64,000 bases of DNA from Halocafeteria seosinensis (Eukaryota; Sar; Bigyra; Bicosoecida), in contig LVLI01000251.1 of NCBI GenBank assembly GCA_001687465.1, positions 93,652 to 157,651 of the forward strand, written 5' to 3'. This document shows positions 31,458 to 42,330 of the stretch, in pieces. Under the pieces are notes generated by a model. That model ran no database searches, had not been told where the DNA came from, and worked only from the letters and a program-made list of their open reading frames with translations. Position 1 is the stretch's first letter. Each line of letters starts with the position of its first letter. The translations under genes and the position numbers were made by a program.

Positions 31458-32465
31458 TTATGTAATTTTATAACCGTCACAGCCAGGAAACCTTCCTTGT
31501 GGTTTCCTGTTCTGTCCAATGAATGGAGTGAGATCACTCCATAACCTAGTGGAATTACATCGGTAAGCCCATAGGTTAAGAAACAGCAGTGGTCTGTCGC
31601 GAGCCAGACATGCTGAAAGCATGTTTTGAATCCCCAGCAAAAATGACGATGCTATCGGTCCTACCTTGTGTAATTTAAATGCATTGGAGCCTTTGACCCT
31701 ATTGTTCTTCTTTCCATATATCCCATTATTCATATGATCACTAATGTCGGCATAAGGGACAAGTGCCGTCAACAATGGGACCGCCCCCAATGGATGGGAT
31801 GCAATTCTCCTTCGGGACCATTCACGAAGTTCTCGTGTATTCAATAGTATTTTGGCTTTGGGGAAGGCCTTGAGTAGTGCAGGCAAGAACGCACCAACGG
31901 GCTGATCACTAATTGCATCAAACTCTTCAAATAGTCTAAAGTCAACGTTTTTCGCCGTAGCCAAAGTGTTTGTTGACATCTGCCCAACCACTTTTAACCA
32001 TTTTGCCTCCACATGTTGACTACACCTATGAGGACAAAACGTCCTCAGATTGTGTCCCACGACTAAATCGAAGTGAGTTAGAGCCTTCGCCAGAGCTTTA
32101 GTTCCAGTTGTGCCTTCGCCAGCAATTATTATGAGAGGGTGATTGGAAGAATAGCCGACATCAATCTCCGTAGCAATGTGTCTTAAGTCTCGGCATGCTA
32201 CCTCCAGAAGAGTTTGATTCGCTTCCGCCATTCTGGACATCAGAGGTTTCTCAGAGGATCTAGTATCGAGGTTATGAAAACTAGATAACGGTTGGGTAGC
32301 TCTCTGCATCTCCAGACTCCGGCTCGATCCTACAAGTCCTGTAATCACTCGCTTGGTATTGACGTCCCATCGGTTAAGCTCAAGCTGTGTCAGGAACCCG
32401 GCAGCAAAGAAGAGCAGGGCAACGGGACACATCAAATACTTCTTATTCTTGACGACGTAATCCAT
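31458..32465 (-). CDS. type II membrane sulfotransferase-like protein
   Basis: Intronless, 335 residues, ATG at 32465. A signal anchor (about 10-28, YLMCPVALLFFAAGFLTQLE) is followed by a stem and a P-loop-like phosphosulfate-binding motif IIIAGEGTTGTKALAKAL (about 109-126). Later motifs fit the sulfotransferase fold: DFRLFEEFDAISDQPVGAFL, LLKAFPKAKILLNTRELREW (the 3'-phosphate-binding Arg region) and a late LWSDLTPFIG resembling w..L..FLg. Such enzymes use PAPS to sulfate glycans or proteins in the Golgi lumen, which suits an alga with sulfated surface polysaccharide. The fold call is reasonable; the acceptor is unknown. Confidence 0.65.
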   Translation of the reverse strand: MDYVVKNKKYLMCPVALLFFAAGFLTQLELNRWDVNTKRVITGLVGSSRSLEMQRATQPLSSFHNLDTRSSEKPLMSRMAEANQTLLEVACRDLRHIATEIDVGYSSNHPLIIIAGEGTTGTKALAKALTHFDLVVGHNLRTFCPHRCSQHVEAKWLKVVGQMSTNTLATAKNVDFRLFEEFDAISDQPVGAFLPALLKAFPKAKILLNTRELREWSRRRIASHPLGAVPLLTALVPYADISDHMNNGIYGKKNNRVKGSNAFKLHKVGPIASSFLLGIQNMLSACLARDRPLLFLNLWAYRCNSTRLWSDLTPFIGQNRKPQGRFPGCDGYKIT

Positions 32466-33121
32466 GGCAACAGTAGATTAAAAGCAACGAACTGAGTTTT
32501 CGGCGACAAATTGATAACACCACGGTACCAGCCAGCTCTTGTACACTCATTCCAGTTGATGGGGCATTGCAAATTGATTTTATGTCAACGTTAGGGGCCA
32601 CTATTTAAACGAACAATATCTTGTAAAATGGGCAGTGTAATGAGGTAAGGATACCCACTGCATTACGCAAATTATCCCTGATACAGCAGTGCAACAGCAC
32701 CGGGTCCTAATGACACTAACTTCAATTTGGACGCTTGGTGCGTGTTGTTTACGAAAGGAGTAAATTAATTCTTACGGAATGAGATAGTAACGCAGAATAT
32801 TTTGCTCAAAACCGTAGAAGCAGGCTTCCTTATCATAGTAATCCGTTGCCCACCCGTTTTCTGAGCTCAACGCAGACAAATAGCCTTCCATAGACTGCAC
32901 CCTAATTGGTATCGCATAAATTGGGTGACGCCGCACATGGAAGGCGCAAGTTTACCGCGAGACTGTCCATATTTTTTATTCTTTTCAATAACTATATTCG
33001 GCGAATGGACAAGTACGTTTGCTCGCAAATCTAAGGGGTACTAGGTATCCAAACGAGTTAATGTGCTTTCACATTCCAATTTATATTTCCCCCCATTGGC
33101 CAATGGGGAACAATTCTATCC
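32466..33121. other. intergenic (32466-33121)
   Basis: No open frame with recognisable content. It holds the upstream region of the sulfotransferase gene and the 3' flank of the ferredoxin gene. Confidence 0.4.
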
Positions 33122-33910
33122 TTATGGTATATCTAGATCCTCGTTATCAGGGACATATACTAGCATACCGTCCATCTCTTTGGTCACAGGAACACAGCAA
33201 CCCAGCCGCGAGGTTTCCGTCATATCTTCTTTAAACGGGTATTCTTCAAGTCTACCAGCTTCAACATCCTGCATAGGAGGGCAGTAGGCTTCAGCAGCTT
33301 TCGGTATTATAACGTGACATCCAGCGCAGTAGGGCCCTTCACCGTAAGTCGGCTCGAACCAGTCCCCTTCTTTATGATAACGGAATGGCATGCTAGGTCC
33401 TCTACACGCGACTGTACAACAAATAACGAAATGCTCCATGATGAAGGAAAAGAAGAAAAAGTTAGCAATTCAATCGCGCCTACCGTGGAGATATTCGTAG
33501 TTATTCTCGGCAGCAATCTGCGAAATCGTCCAACCCTTCCGGCCTGTTAACGTGTCCCGTTCACCTTTATAATTGACGAAAGTCACTTTGACTCTGGGTC
33601 CATTTTAGATGCACAAAATCATAGCACTTAATATGAAGATTGATTCTCTAGTATGAGGGTCAAAACGTACTCTTCATCCCGAGCTTTTGGAGCTCCTTCC
33701 ATCTCTGGGAGATCCACTGATATTTGTTGTACACAAGCCGAACTGTGCATAGAGTTTTGCGCCCTAGCTGCAAACCCATTCAACTCACTCAATATTGGAG
33801 ACCAAACATCAAAAGCAAATAGCACAAAGCATGCACATACAAGCAGTGCCTAGAGCGCTGGACAGCCATCGACGTGCCAATGGCCTTAATAGAAGCGTAC
33901 TTGCCGCCAT
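33122..33910 (-). CDS. mitochondrial adrenodoxin-like ferredoxin with insertion in the cluster loop
   Basis: Four exons: 33910-33841, 33767-33671, 33593-33484, 33411-33122; phases agree, 188 residues. The N-terminus MAASTLLLRPLARRWLSSAL is a textbook mitochondrial presequence. The core starts VKVTFVNYKGERDTLTGRKG and ends EDMTETSRLGCCVPVTKEMD then GMLVYVP, which is the conserved end of adrenodoxin-type [2Fe-2S] ferredoxins. The Cys spacing is unusual: C95-x25-C121-x2-C124-x39-C164, where adrenodoxins have C-x5-C-x2-C-x(about 36)-C. The 20-residue insert before C121 (aromatic and Gly-rich, DWFEPTYGEGPY) recalls the ferredoxin-like bridge subunit of plant and algal complex I (C1-FDX), which is my preferred reading. 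The alternative is a soluble mitochondrial ferredoxin for Fe-S assembly. Confidence 0.75.
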
Positions 33911-34250
33911 TCTCTAGTCGCCCGGAAGTTTTATCCTAGTGAATGAAAACCAGTCATTCTCTACTGCGTAGTCATCAACTACCCAAAAGTGTACATAATA
34001 GACTGAATGTTTTCAATGCAATCATATGATAACCCGGATAAGGCAGCAATCAAATGTGCGAGTTGGATTCCCATTTCTTTCTCTGGCTTTCATCTATAAC
34101 ATAAGGTCATTCTAGGGATGAGCATTCCCATAATTCATGAATGGTATCATTAGGGAAGGAAATATTTATATTTCCAATTGCTAGGAAAACTGTAGTGGTA
34201 TTTACGAATCAGACCAACTAGAGGTTTGAAGTAGCTCGGGTTTTGAGACA
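33911..34250. promoter_or_regulatory. divergent promoter region
   Basis: 340 bp separate the start codons of the ferredoxin gene (minus) and the BAR-myotubularin gene (plus), so both promoters are here. AT-rich words such as ATATTTATATTTCC lie at about 34163-34176. No specific element is assigned. Confidence 0.4.
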
Positions 34251-37200
34251 ATGAGCTCGGTTTCCTCAACACAAAGCTCTTGCAGCGGGAAACAGGCGTC
34301 CCCTCCACTTCTTCAGACAGCAGTCAGTAGCGATTATGGGAACGGAGGGAGTGGACAAAGGGAGACGAATAAAGAGGCCCCTGTACCCCCGCCGCATCCT
34401 CCGCCAAATCCTCCTGCTCCTCTTTCCCAGCGGAAGAGTCCACTTGCCCAATCATTGGGCGGGGATGGTGGTGAAGACACACCATCTACGCCCTCTCAAT
34501 GCTCAGACGAAACCCCACGAAAAATGGAAGAGCCGGGGTCTGATGAACAACAGCACACGTACAGTCTGTCACCAACACCGGTCGTCTCTCCCTCACAGGA
34601 TTGTGACGCTTTGGGTGGACAAAGCGATAATTCGTCTAGTCTCTCCTACAACGCCAACTCTCCCAGTATAGCGCACGACCAGGAGTGGTGTGCAAAGTCG
34701 CCGGAACAGGGCTATCCGGATTGGCTCACTGATAAAGACACCCAAGGTTCAAATTCGACAGTCCCTCTGTCCCACTGGAGAAAAGTGAAGCACGGAGGCA
34801 ATTTCACATTGAAGGAAAGACTACGACACAAGTTTACACGGACTAGCGATCGAGACTGCTCTACCGAATTTCATAATGCAAACAACAGTACGTAGATAAC
34901 TGAGATGTAGTGGGAGATTACCTCTGCCCACAGTATCTTACGGTCAATGCAGAGTTGAAACGCACTCGTAGCAAGGCCGAACGCTTGTATGAAGTCTCTC
35001 AGAATTTCAAAAAAGCTTCTGCGATCTATGCAAGTGCTCTGAGGACGTTCACACAAGAATTATTAGAAGTTACGCAGGAAATGGCCGGCGAAGAAGATGC
35101 GTCTGCGTTCTCAGGAAAGCATGTTAAGGAACTAAAGACGTCGATGCATCAGACTGTATCGCAGTTCAATCAATTGTCCCATAACATTGCTGACTTCTTC
35201 ATTTCACCGATGGATAACCAGATAGGGCCACAGCTGGTTACTGTCCGGGAGACGAAGCGAGAATGCTATACGGCCTTGCATGAGCGGAATTCGCTCGCAA
35301 AGAAAATTGAAGACCTGGCGAAGAGCTCAAAGTTGGGAACAGGGACCAATAAACTGAGTGATCTTCAAGCCCGTCATCGGCAGGCAGCTGATAGGTTCAT
35401 CCAACTCCATCAGGACACCATCTGTCGAGCATATAACGTGACTGTAAGTTGAACCGCACCTATGCACGGCCTATCTACGACTTATATTTCTTTTCTGCAG
35501 AGCGATATTAGGGGCGTATTTGTGAAGGCGTTACGTTCTTCCCTAAAAATGCAATCGGAGTTTTCGCAACGCTTTGCTGGGTATGCAAGTGACGCTTTGG
35601 AATGTCTCCCTAATACTGAATCAACGGAAGCGCCTATTCATCGTAGCTCTAGCCTCGGCGGTTATCGAGCGTCAATCGTAGACGGTGAACGACCGTCTTC
35701 GTGGGACCGGAGCCATGGGAAAGAAAACTGCTTAGACATCGTGCATGGTGGCAATTTAATAAAGGAGCTACGTTCTCGTGGTTATCTTGACGATGATGTA
35801 GCTTTGCGATGTACTCTCACCAACAATCCCGGCACTTGTCCACTCGATTTCGCTACGGCGACGAAAGGCATGATTCCCCCCGTTATAGGTGCTCCTCTTT
35901 ACGGAGAGACGGTTTTGATGGTATTTCCTCGAGTATGTGAACAGACGTCAGGTCAACTCGGGACGTTGGTTGCTAGCTCATATCGCCTCAGGTTCTGTCC
36001 GTTTATCCCACGAGAAATAGAAAAGGCTCTGGGCTCAGCGTCCGTTCAGGATGTTGCGCTCGTCGGTGCGGTGTCTATTCCGCTAAGAAGCATATCGCAG
36101 ATGAGTCCATCCTTTAACAAGTCTAACCGAACGTCGAGCTTGACTATCTGGTGCCATAATTTGCGCTACGTCATTTTCAATTTCTTTCACACTGAGCATT
36201 ATGACCAGGCAACACGAACCGAAGGCAGTCGGCACTCCTCTTCGAACTACCGAATTTCGGGTAAACATGTTACTGATACGACGGAAAATGCACCACATGC
36301 TGTAATCGGAGGCTCGAATATCGCTGGAACTCTCATGAAAGAAGTAGGACCCCATGTGTGGAAAGATAATCCCGAGTTTGCCCTCAACTACCGTCTTCCC
36401 AGTCTTTCCGATGATCTACCTTCCGTGTTGACCTTAGCGAAGACCGCATACTCGCACCTTCTGCCGTACCAGAGACAGAAAATAAAAACCATAAGAAATG
36501 AAAATTGCCCGGCCTTATCTGCTATTCTTCCCTTTGATGGATGGGGCATTTATACGTGGGAACAGGAATTACAGCGTTTGCACCAAGGAGATTCATTTTG
36601 GCGACTAACGGACGTAAACCACAATTATGAACTTAGTGCAACCTATCCGGATGAGCTATTAGTTCCCCGCTGTGTATCTGATGCAACTCTACGAGTGTGT
36701 GCACAATATCGGTCCAAGAAACGCCTCCCAGCAGTTGTATGGGCATTCGGTCCTGTCTGCTTGGCACGTGCAGCCCAACCAATGCCTGGAATGTTCGGAT
36801 CTCATTCTGCAGAAGACGAAGCTCTCCTAGGAAAACTCAAACCTCCTTCAGAATGGCTAGATGAGCGTTTCCGAACAGATGAAGCTTATCTTCGGAGGCA
36901 GCGTGGGGGAGCTGCTCGCATCGCGATGTACGACGCTCGTCCGCGAGTCAACGCAGTTAGCAACAAGACCAAAGGAGGTGGCTCAGAAAGCATCTCTCGC
37001 TATTCCGAGAGTAGCCTTCACTTCCTGGGTATTCCCAATATCCACGTGGTAAGAGATGCTCTCGTGAAATTTAGAGCATCCATAGTATCAGCTGCTTCGC
37101 ATGGGCTGCACCGTCAAGAGCATCTCTCTTTTTCTCTGGATGAAAGTGCACTTGGAACAAATCTCTCCGAAGCAGAAACAGCGAATGGATCTCGTCGCTC

Positions 37201-38104
37201 AAGAGTTCAGAAACTGAATGGGGAACAGCTTGAAGATCTAGGGTGTGCAGGGAAGGAGGATGGACATACGTATACCGATGTCGAGACTGCTTTGTCTTAT
37301 GATGTAGCTCACAATATAGATATAGAGCGCATGGAATGGATGAAGCTCGTTTCAACTCTTCTTCACGGGGGATATCGGCTTGCTTTGGACATTTCTTACG
37401 GTACTAGTGTGTTCGTCCATTGCAGTGATGGTTGGGATCGAACGGCTGAATTAGCCGGCTTAGTTCAGTTAATCTTGGATCCGTATTACAGGACATTGGC
37501 CGGCTTTTGCAAGCTCGTCGAAAAGGAATGGTGCATTTTCGGACATCAATTCAGTCGTCGCTCAGGTACTGGATGTGGACATTCTAGAAAAAACTATGGA
37601 GACAAACAGCGTAGCCCCGTCTTCTTACAGTTCCTGGATGCAGTCTGGCAATTGGTGAATCAAAGACCTAGCCAGTTTGAATTCAATGGAAAATTGCTGA
37701 TGTTGCTTGCGGAACACATCTATTCTGGAAGATTCGGGACGTTCCTGTATGACTGCCCGCGTGTTAGACTTGGACAAGAACGCATGCATGAAAGATCAGA
37801 AAGTATTTGGACGTATGTAGCTCGATATGCGTACGCATACCGAAATCCGGGTTACGAGCTCCCTAGGGACGCCGACGAAGCAGAATATCATCGGATACTT
37901 GCACAAGCATTGCCATGGAGCGAGAATGATGGCGGGGAGCATGCTATACGCCCCGAAGGTTGTTTCTTTGCGGGCGCTCTAGTTACGCAGAATTTAATGA
38001 AGAATGCGTCCAAACCTGGGGCATACGCTGTCTGGCCTCGAGAAGGTGGTTCCCTTAGTCGAATGGACGTGTGGCCATATTGGTTCCATCGATGGGTATC
38101 GTAA
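34251..38104 (+). CDS. BAR-PH-GRAM-myotubularin phosphoinositide 3-phosphatase fusion
   Basis: Three exons: 34251-34887, 34953-35443, 35501-38104; 1243 residues. Residues 1-190 are Pro/Ser-rich and disordered. Residues about 190-415 form long heptad-like helices (LKRTRSKAERLYEVSQNFKK, VRETKRECYTALHERNSLAK, MQSEFSQRFAGYA) typical of a BAR membrane-curvature domain. A PH-GRAM domain follows (about 500-610, GETVLMVFPRV, LVASSYRLRFCP, SIPLRSI, LRYVIFNF), then a complete myotubularin catalytic domain: WRLTDVNHNYELSATYP, AAQPMPG, and the active site VHCSDGWDRT with Cys about 1020 and Arg about 1026 (C-x5-R), SPVFLQFLDAVWQL and FGTFLYDC. It should dephosphorylate PI3P or PI(3,5)P2 on endosomes. The acceptor of intron 1 was chosen because AATGCAG keeps frame with a 65-nt intron; the nearer CCCACAG does not. 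Confidence 0.9.
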
Positions 38105-38505
38105 TTTACTCCTGTTCGTTAGATGTATTATAAAGCCTAATGCACAACTAATGTATATGTGTTAACTTTTAATATTGATTTCCTCGTTGTCAACCATTTT
38201 CGTTGGTTGTTGTTCGGCGGCTAGATTCAGTTACGTTGAAGCGCAAGCCGAGGATCTGAATGATTGCATGATTATCACATGTGAATGATGATGTGATATT
38301 CTATCGCAGTGGTATAGTATTGTAACATTGGGTTCGTGGCAGGTGGATCAATACGTAGATTTTTTTATGGTTTTCCACGTTCCATAATTGAGCCTCAATT
38401 CTGTCTGCGACTGAATTTTCTAGCTCGGTCGCTAAACGCGCCTTAAGTGCCATTGCAGAAGAAGCCTTCACAGACTGTTTTCGCCTTTGAAAAAGAGGAA
38501 AGACT
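38105..38505. other. intergenic (38105-38505)
   Basis: This lies between the myotubularin stop and the BRK1 start, same strand. AT-rich 3' flank just after 38105. No gene is seen. Confidence 0.4.
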
Positions 38506-38964
38506 ATGTCGAGCGCTGCTGGGACCAGTGATGGCCAATTAACAGGCAATATCGTCTCGCACTCCTGGAAGCAGCGAGAGTCCAATGAAAGAGTAGAATT
38601 AGGAGTTCACGAGATAATTGCTTTCCTCAATCGATTCGGTACGTCCTCTGCGTGGTTCCTCTCTGTCAGTAGGCGTGCATGCAATGTTTGGTCTCCCCCT
38701 TATAACAGACAACAGTGCGCGATATAAGCTCGGAAAGCTGAACCAACGTCTGTCGCAACTGGAGAGACATGTAGAGTAAGTGCACGGTTTCATGCGCCCT
38801 CCCACACGGAAGGAGACTGGCAGCAAACGAAGGAACTTGCTAGTGTTGTATTACCGTGGTAGGAGGACATGATAATGACAGTGCGTGTTTGTTTGACTCG
38901 CAGACATGTGGAGAATCGGCTTTGCCCAGATGAGTTATTAGAAGAGGCTGGTGGCAATAAATGA
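38506..38964 (+). CDS. BRK1: BRK1/HSPC300, small subunit of the SCAR/WAVE complex
   Basis: Three exons: 38506-38638, 38709-38775, 38904-38964; 86 residues. After a short polar leader the sequence reads QRESNERVELGVHEIIAFLN then RFDNSARYKLGKLNQRLSQL and ERHVEHVENRL, matching BRK1 over its whole coiled-coil length (family pattern: I..i....k..df.n.F..s...l..l..kl..le..ie..e). BRK1 (about 75 residues) seeds the SCAR/WAVE complex that activates Arp2/3 actin nucleation. The gene is too fragmented by introns to show as one open frame. The C-terminal CPDELLEEAGGNK is an extension. Confidence 0.9.
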
Positions 38965-39336
38965 ACTTTGGGGAGAATGGACAAGGTATTCCTGGTGCGA
39001 AGATATCTACGGACAGGAAGGAGACATGATACAGATAGAGCTGTTCATATGTTACCAGCATGTGGGGAAATATTCACAATCTATAGGGTTACGCGAAGAC
39101 TCAAAGTACTCACCAAAATACATTGAGAGTCTCTGCTCCTGATATTCTTTCACTGAGATGATGAAAGAGAAGCCATAATAAATAATTCCAACTTCGCACT
39201 GCACTGCGGTACGATGAGTCAGTTCACCATACTGAGGCTACATTTCGATAGATGCCAGTTTCGCTTCAAAGCCCTTATCACTGCCTTTTCCATCGAGATG
39301 AAATATCGTAGGAGGATAGTGGGTTGGTCCATATAC
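38965..39336. other. intergenic (38965-39336)
   Basis: 3' flank of BRK1. No supported gene. Confidence 0.4.
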
Positions 39337-39900
39337 TTAACCCTTGTTACGCCGACCAATTTGGACCTCAATCTCAGTACCACTCTTCTGTCTATTTTTC
39401 AAAACCTTGATAAACCTTCGATATTGAGAGACATGTATCAAATGGGGGTTGTTGCTGCTCGTTGCTGCGTCTTCTCCTTTATCAGAGATGTACACCGGGA
39501 AGAGCGACGAGTTAAGATCTCCTTCGGTGCATCGGAGGGAGTTGTCGCGCTTGCAGAATCCCAAATAATCAATCTTCAGTTCATTCATAACGTGAAGCAT
39601 GGCAAGCATGCTATGATTTACGTCCGTCCCATTGAGAAGCCAGTCATGCTCTTGTTGCAGGGCATATTCCGTTTTAGTGTCGTTGATAGATCGTCGAAGC
39701 CCCTTAGCCAATATACCTGTAGTCCTCAGCTGCCCAAGCGATGCCAACTTCCGTATCTAATTTTTACAACCGTTTATCCTTTGATTCCGATCGGCATAGA
39801 TGTTAACGTGGAGCTGTTCAAAGGTGCTATCAGTCCTGTCAATGACGAGAACCCCTCTTGCTCAACTTGGCTTGACGTACGTCACTGGCGTAACGAATTT
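39337..39900 (-). pseudogene. possible glycosyltransferase fragment with EHDW motif
   Basis: A 136-codon minus-strand frame (39337-39747) contains TEYALQQEHDWLLNGT and MLAMLHVMNELKIDYLGFCK, resembling algal glycosyltransferase-like proteins in which f...EHDW.. is followed by inyi.f. The same frame continues upstream past a TAA to read RGVLVIDRTDSTFEQLHVNI, so the gene is broken or has an unseen intron. A 239-codon plus-strand frame overlaps but shows no motif. The fragment nature makes the call tentative. Confidence 0.35.
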
Positions 39901-40288
39901 CATACAACCTTGTATCTGTGGCCTACCGGCTGATGACTTGCTACCGCGGTACCACTACACGGTGTCTACACCGATCATCGGTGACCGATGTACAGCCACC
40001 TCCTGTGAAAACGCATTGACTTAGCTAAGTTTTTTACATAGCACCTAATCTGCCGCTGAAGCAAGCAATCGCATGAAAGCGAGAGTAACGTAGTACGCAA
40101 TGCACTGACTTCTTTCCTTGCCTTTTCAAGCTACACACGTTGGGTACACAATCCCTGCACACTGTAGCATCCTGGAAGTTGATTTGTGAACCTCGGCCAA
40201 ACTAGACAGCTTCTCTTAGACAAGAACTACGCACAGCCACTGTTGCTTGTATGCCCGCTAGCTAATCAATCAATCAGTAGACACAAGG
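39901..40288. other. intergenic (39901-40288)
   Basis: 5' flank of the GUCD1-like gene. No gene is seen. Confidence 0.4.
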
Positions 40289-41201
40289 ATGTCGTCTACT
40301 TTGGGCACTGGCGGCGTAGATAGTGATGCAGGGGAGAACAATGAATTACCGCAAGACTCCATCGGACCATGGGCGGTTCCTTACATGCAGCAGAGCTCCC
40401 GGATGAATTGTGGGTACGCTGCTCTGACCATGGCATTGACGTACTTCTCGCAGTCAGACACTGTGGGCACAATGCTACCTAAAGTGGAGGAAGAGCTTGA
40501 GATGAACAGTCCCGAGAAGTATGATGACGGTGGAGAGAGAGCTGTCACTAGTATACGTCTCGCAATAGCAGCGCAGGAGATATCCAACAAACACGACGCC
40601 ACAACGGGAAAGCCATTGGTAGGAAGTGTTATATTCTACTCTACCTCACTACTCCTGGATGAAACTCATGTAAGGGACCTTCCGTTCTATCAACAGCATG
40701 CTGATGTTGCCAATGTGGACGATTCCCGCAAATTGTTGGGGCAAGCGAGAGAATCTGATATAGAACTTCATGAAAGTCGCATATCGATGCCCCAACTATT
40801 GAACTACTTGAAACAGGGTTTTATTCTAATAACCCTGATAGATATTGCCGTTGTAGAGTCAATTTTGAATGGCATCGCCTATAGCGGATTCACTGGACAT
40901 TTTGTGGTGGTAAGCCAATTGTGCTCCAAATGCGTACATGTCCGACTGAAATTCTAATCTTTTACGTGTTGCCTCCAGCTTGTAGGTTACGATGCAAACG
41001 AGCAAAGGGTCATCATTCACGACTCCGATTCTGCATACCCAAAGGTACTTCCTCTATCATTTCTCAAGCCTTGTTTATCGCAAGTACCGAGGTTGGTTCT
41101 TACTACCGGCACAGGCATATTACAGCATCGATATTGACGTATTTGAAATGGCTAGGGCCTCAAAAGGAACTGATGTCGATACTCTCATTCTGACACGCTG
41201 A
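40289..41201 (+). CDS. GUCD1-like (guanylyl cyclase domain-containing 1 family) protein
   Basis: Three exons: 40289-40909, 40979-41044, 41115-41201, all phase 0; 257 residues. The N-terminal part has VPYMQQSSRMNCGYAALTMA (about 30-49), matching the h.Q...wDCGlaC..M segment in which a Cys follows a Gln, as in papain-like folds. The middle has YLKQGFILITLIDIAVVES, then GYSGFTGHFVV|LVGYDANEQRVIIHDSDSAY, matching G(H)FIVl.GYD......y.DP, and the end is EMARASKGTDVDTLILTR, matching the AR.s.GTDeD.i.i terminus. The family's 'guanylyl cyclase' name is historical; the fold suggests a cysteine-protease-like or amidase-like protein. The role is unknown in algae. The family match is good. Confidence 0.8.
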
Positions 41202-42330
41202 AGCCTTTGAGTCTACCCTTGGAGTACCCTGGCATTGCTTCGATAGATGGTGTTCACTAAACCGTACAACATTCCTGATCACTGCATCGAGGAGCAGCCT
41301 CGCATAGCCCCTGTAACTCTTGACGGCACTTGTTCACCAGCTAAGCATTCACTGTTGGATACATCTGCCGTCGAACGGTTTGTATTCCGCAAAGACGGCA
41401 TAGAACGATTCCGATACTTCCTCATACCTCCGCGAAAATTCGAAGTACCATGTGATATTCTTGCGGAGTCAACATCATAAAGTTTGGCTGATTTGGTATT
41501 TTGATGTCAAAAACTGTATTTTTCACTATGGAAGTCAACAGCCTATTTTGGAAGGTGCCCCACGGCAAAATCTGCATGAGCAGACCCACCAAACGCGTAA
41601 GTCGAGAGCTATATTGAAAATTGTATCCAAGTCTAGGATCTTCATTGCTTTCGAAATTGATCTTCCCGAGACGGTTGGGAACAGTTCTGCAAGTTTCCCG
41701 TTAGGCATCCTACAGGCTCCTATGCGAGCAGCCGGGAGAATGAACTCAGAACTCAAAGACGTTCGTCAGCATTAAAATTTGTCACTTTCGTTTTGACATT
41801 CGTCCTTCCAAGACACCAAGACACTGTCTCGTATGTATAGTCTGTCCAAACCCTGCAAAGAAGCTACGCTCGACTGGCACCAATTGACGATACTCGTCAG
41901 TAGTGCCCCATCAAACAAGAAGTTACTAGTGCTCGCAGTTTGCTCCTGTTCACAGTATGCCGGGACGACTCCGATAGATGACAGAAAACCTCTTGAGGAA
42001 TTTCGAAGACGCATCGCTCCCAGGGAGTAAATTTCGTTTTTAGTGATTTGTGCCATGGAGTAACTCAGATAAAGAACGATGTCACTACGTGCCTTCCCAA
42101 AGATTACTAGAGTGTCTACCACCAACCTGCTGTTCACACCTAATGAAAGACGAGCTAGGTTTGGTCTCTGAAGAGCATGGAAAGCAAACCACAGTTTTCT
42201 ACCGTGCAACAAAGTATTATCTCACTGCACCCCTGCCTCTGCCCGAGAATTCAATGGATTTCCATGTCCGACATGTGAAGAGCAGCGACTTCTTTGGGAA
42301 GACTTCATTTTCACTTTGGAAACAGTAGTG
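41202..42330 (+). other. coding-like but unassigned plus-strand frames
   Basis: Four consecutive frames (41247-41480, about 41480-41775, 41833-42030, 42050-42328) have protein-like composition, e.g. AVERFVFRKDGIERFRYFLI, GSQQPILEGAPRQNLHEQTH and TKYYLTAPLPLPENSMDFHV. I could not join them with consistent splices. They may be a spliced lineage-specific gene or a decayed one. No family is recognised. Confidence 0.3.

Noticed and set aside
39214-39933. 239-codon plus-strand frame
   Set aside because: It has no recognisable motif; the opposite strand carries the EHDW glycosyltransferase-like sequence.
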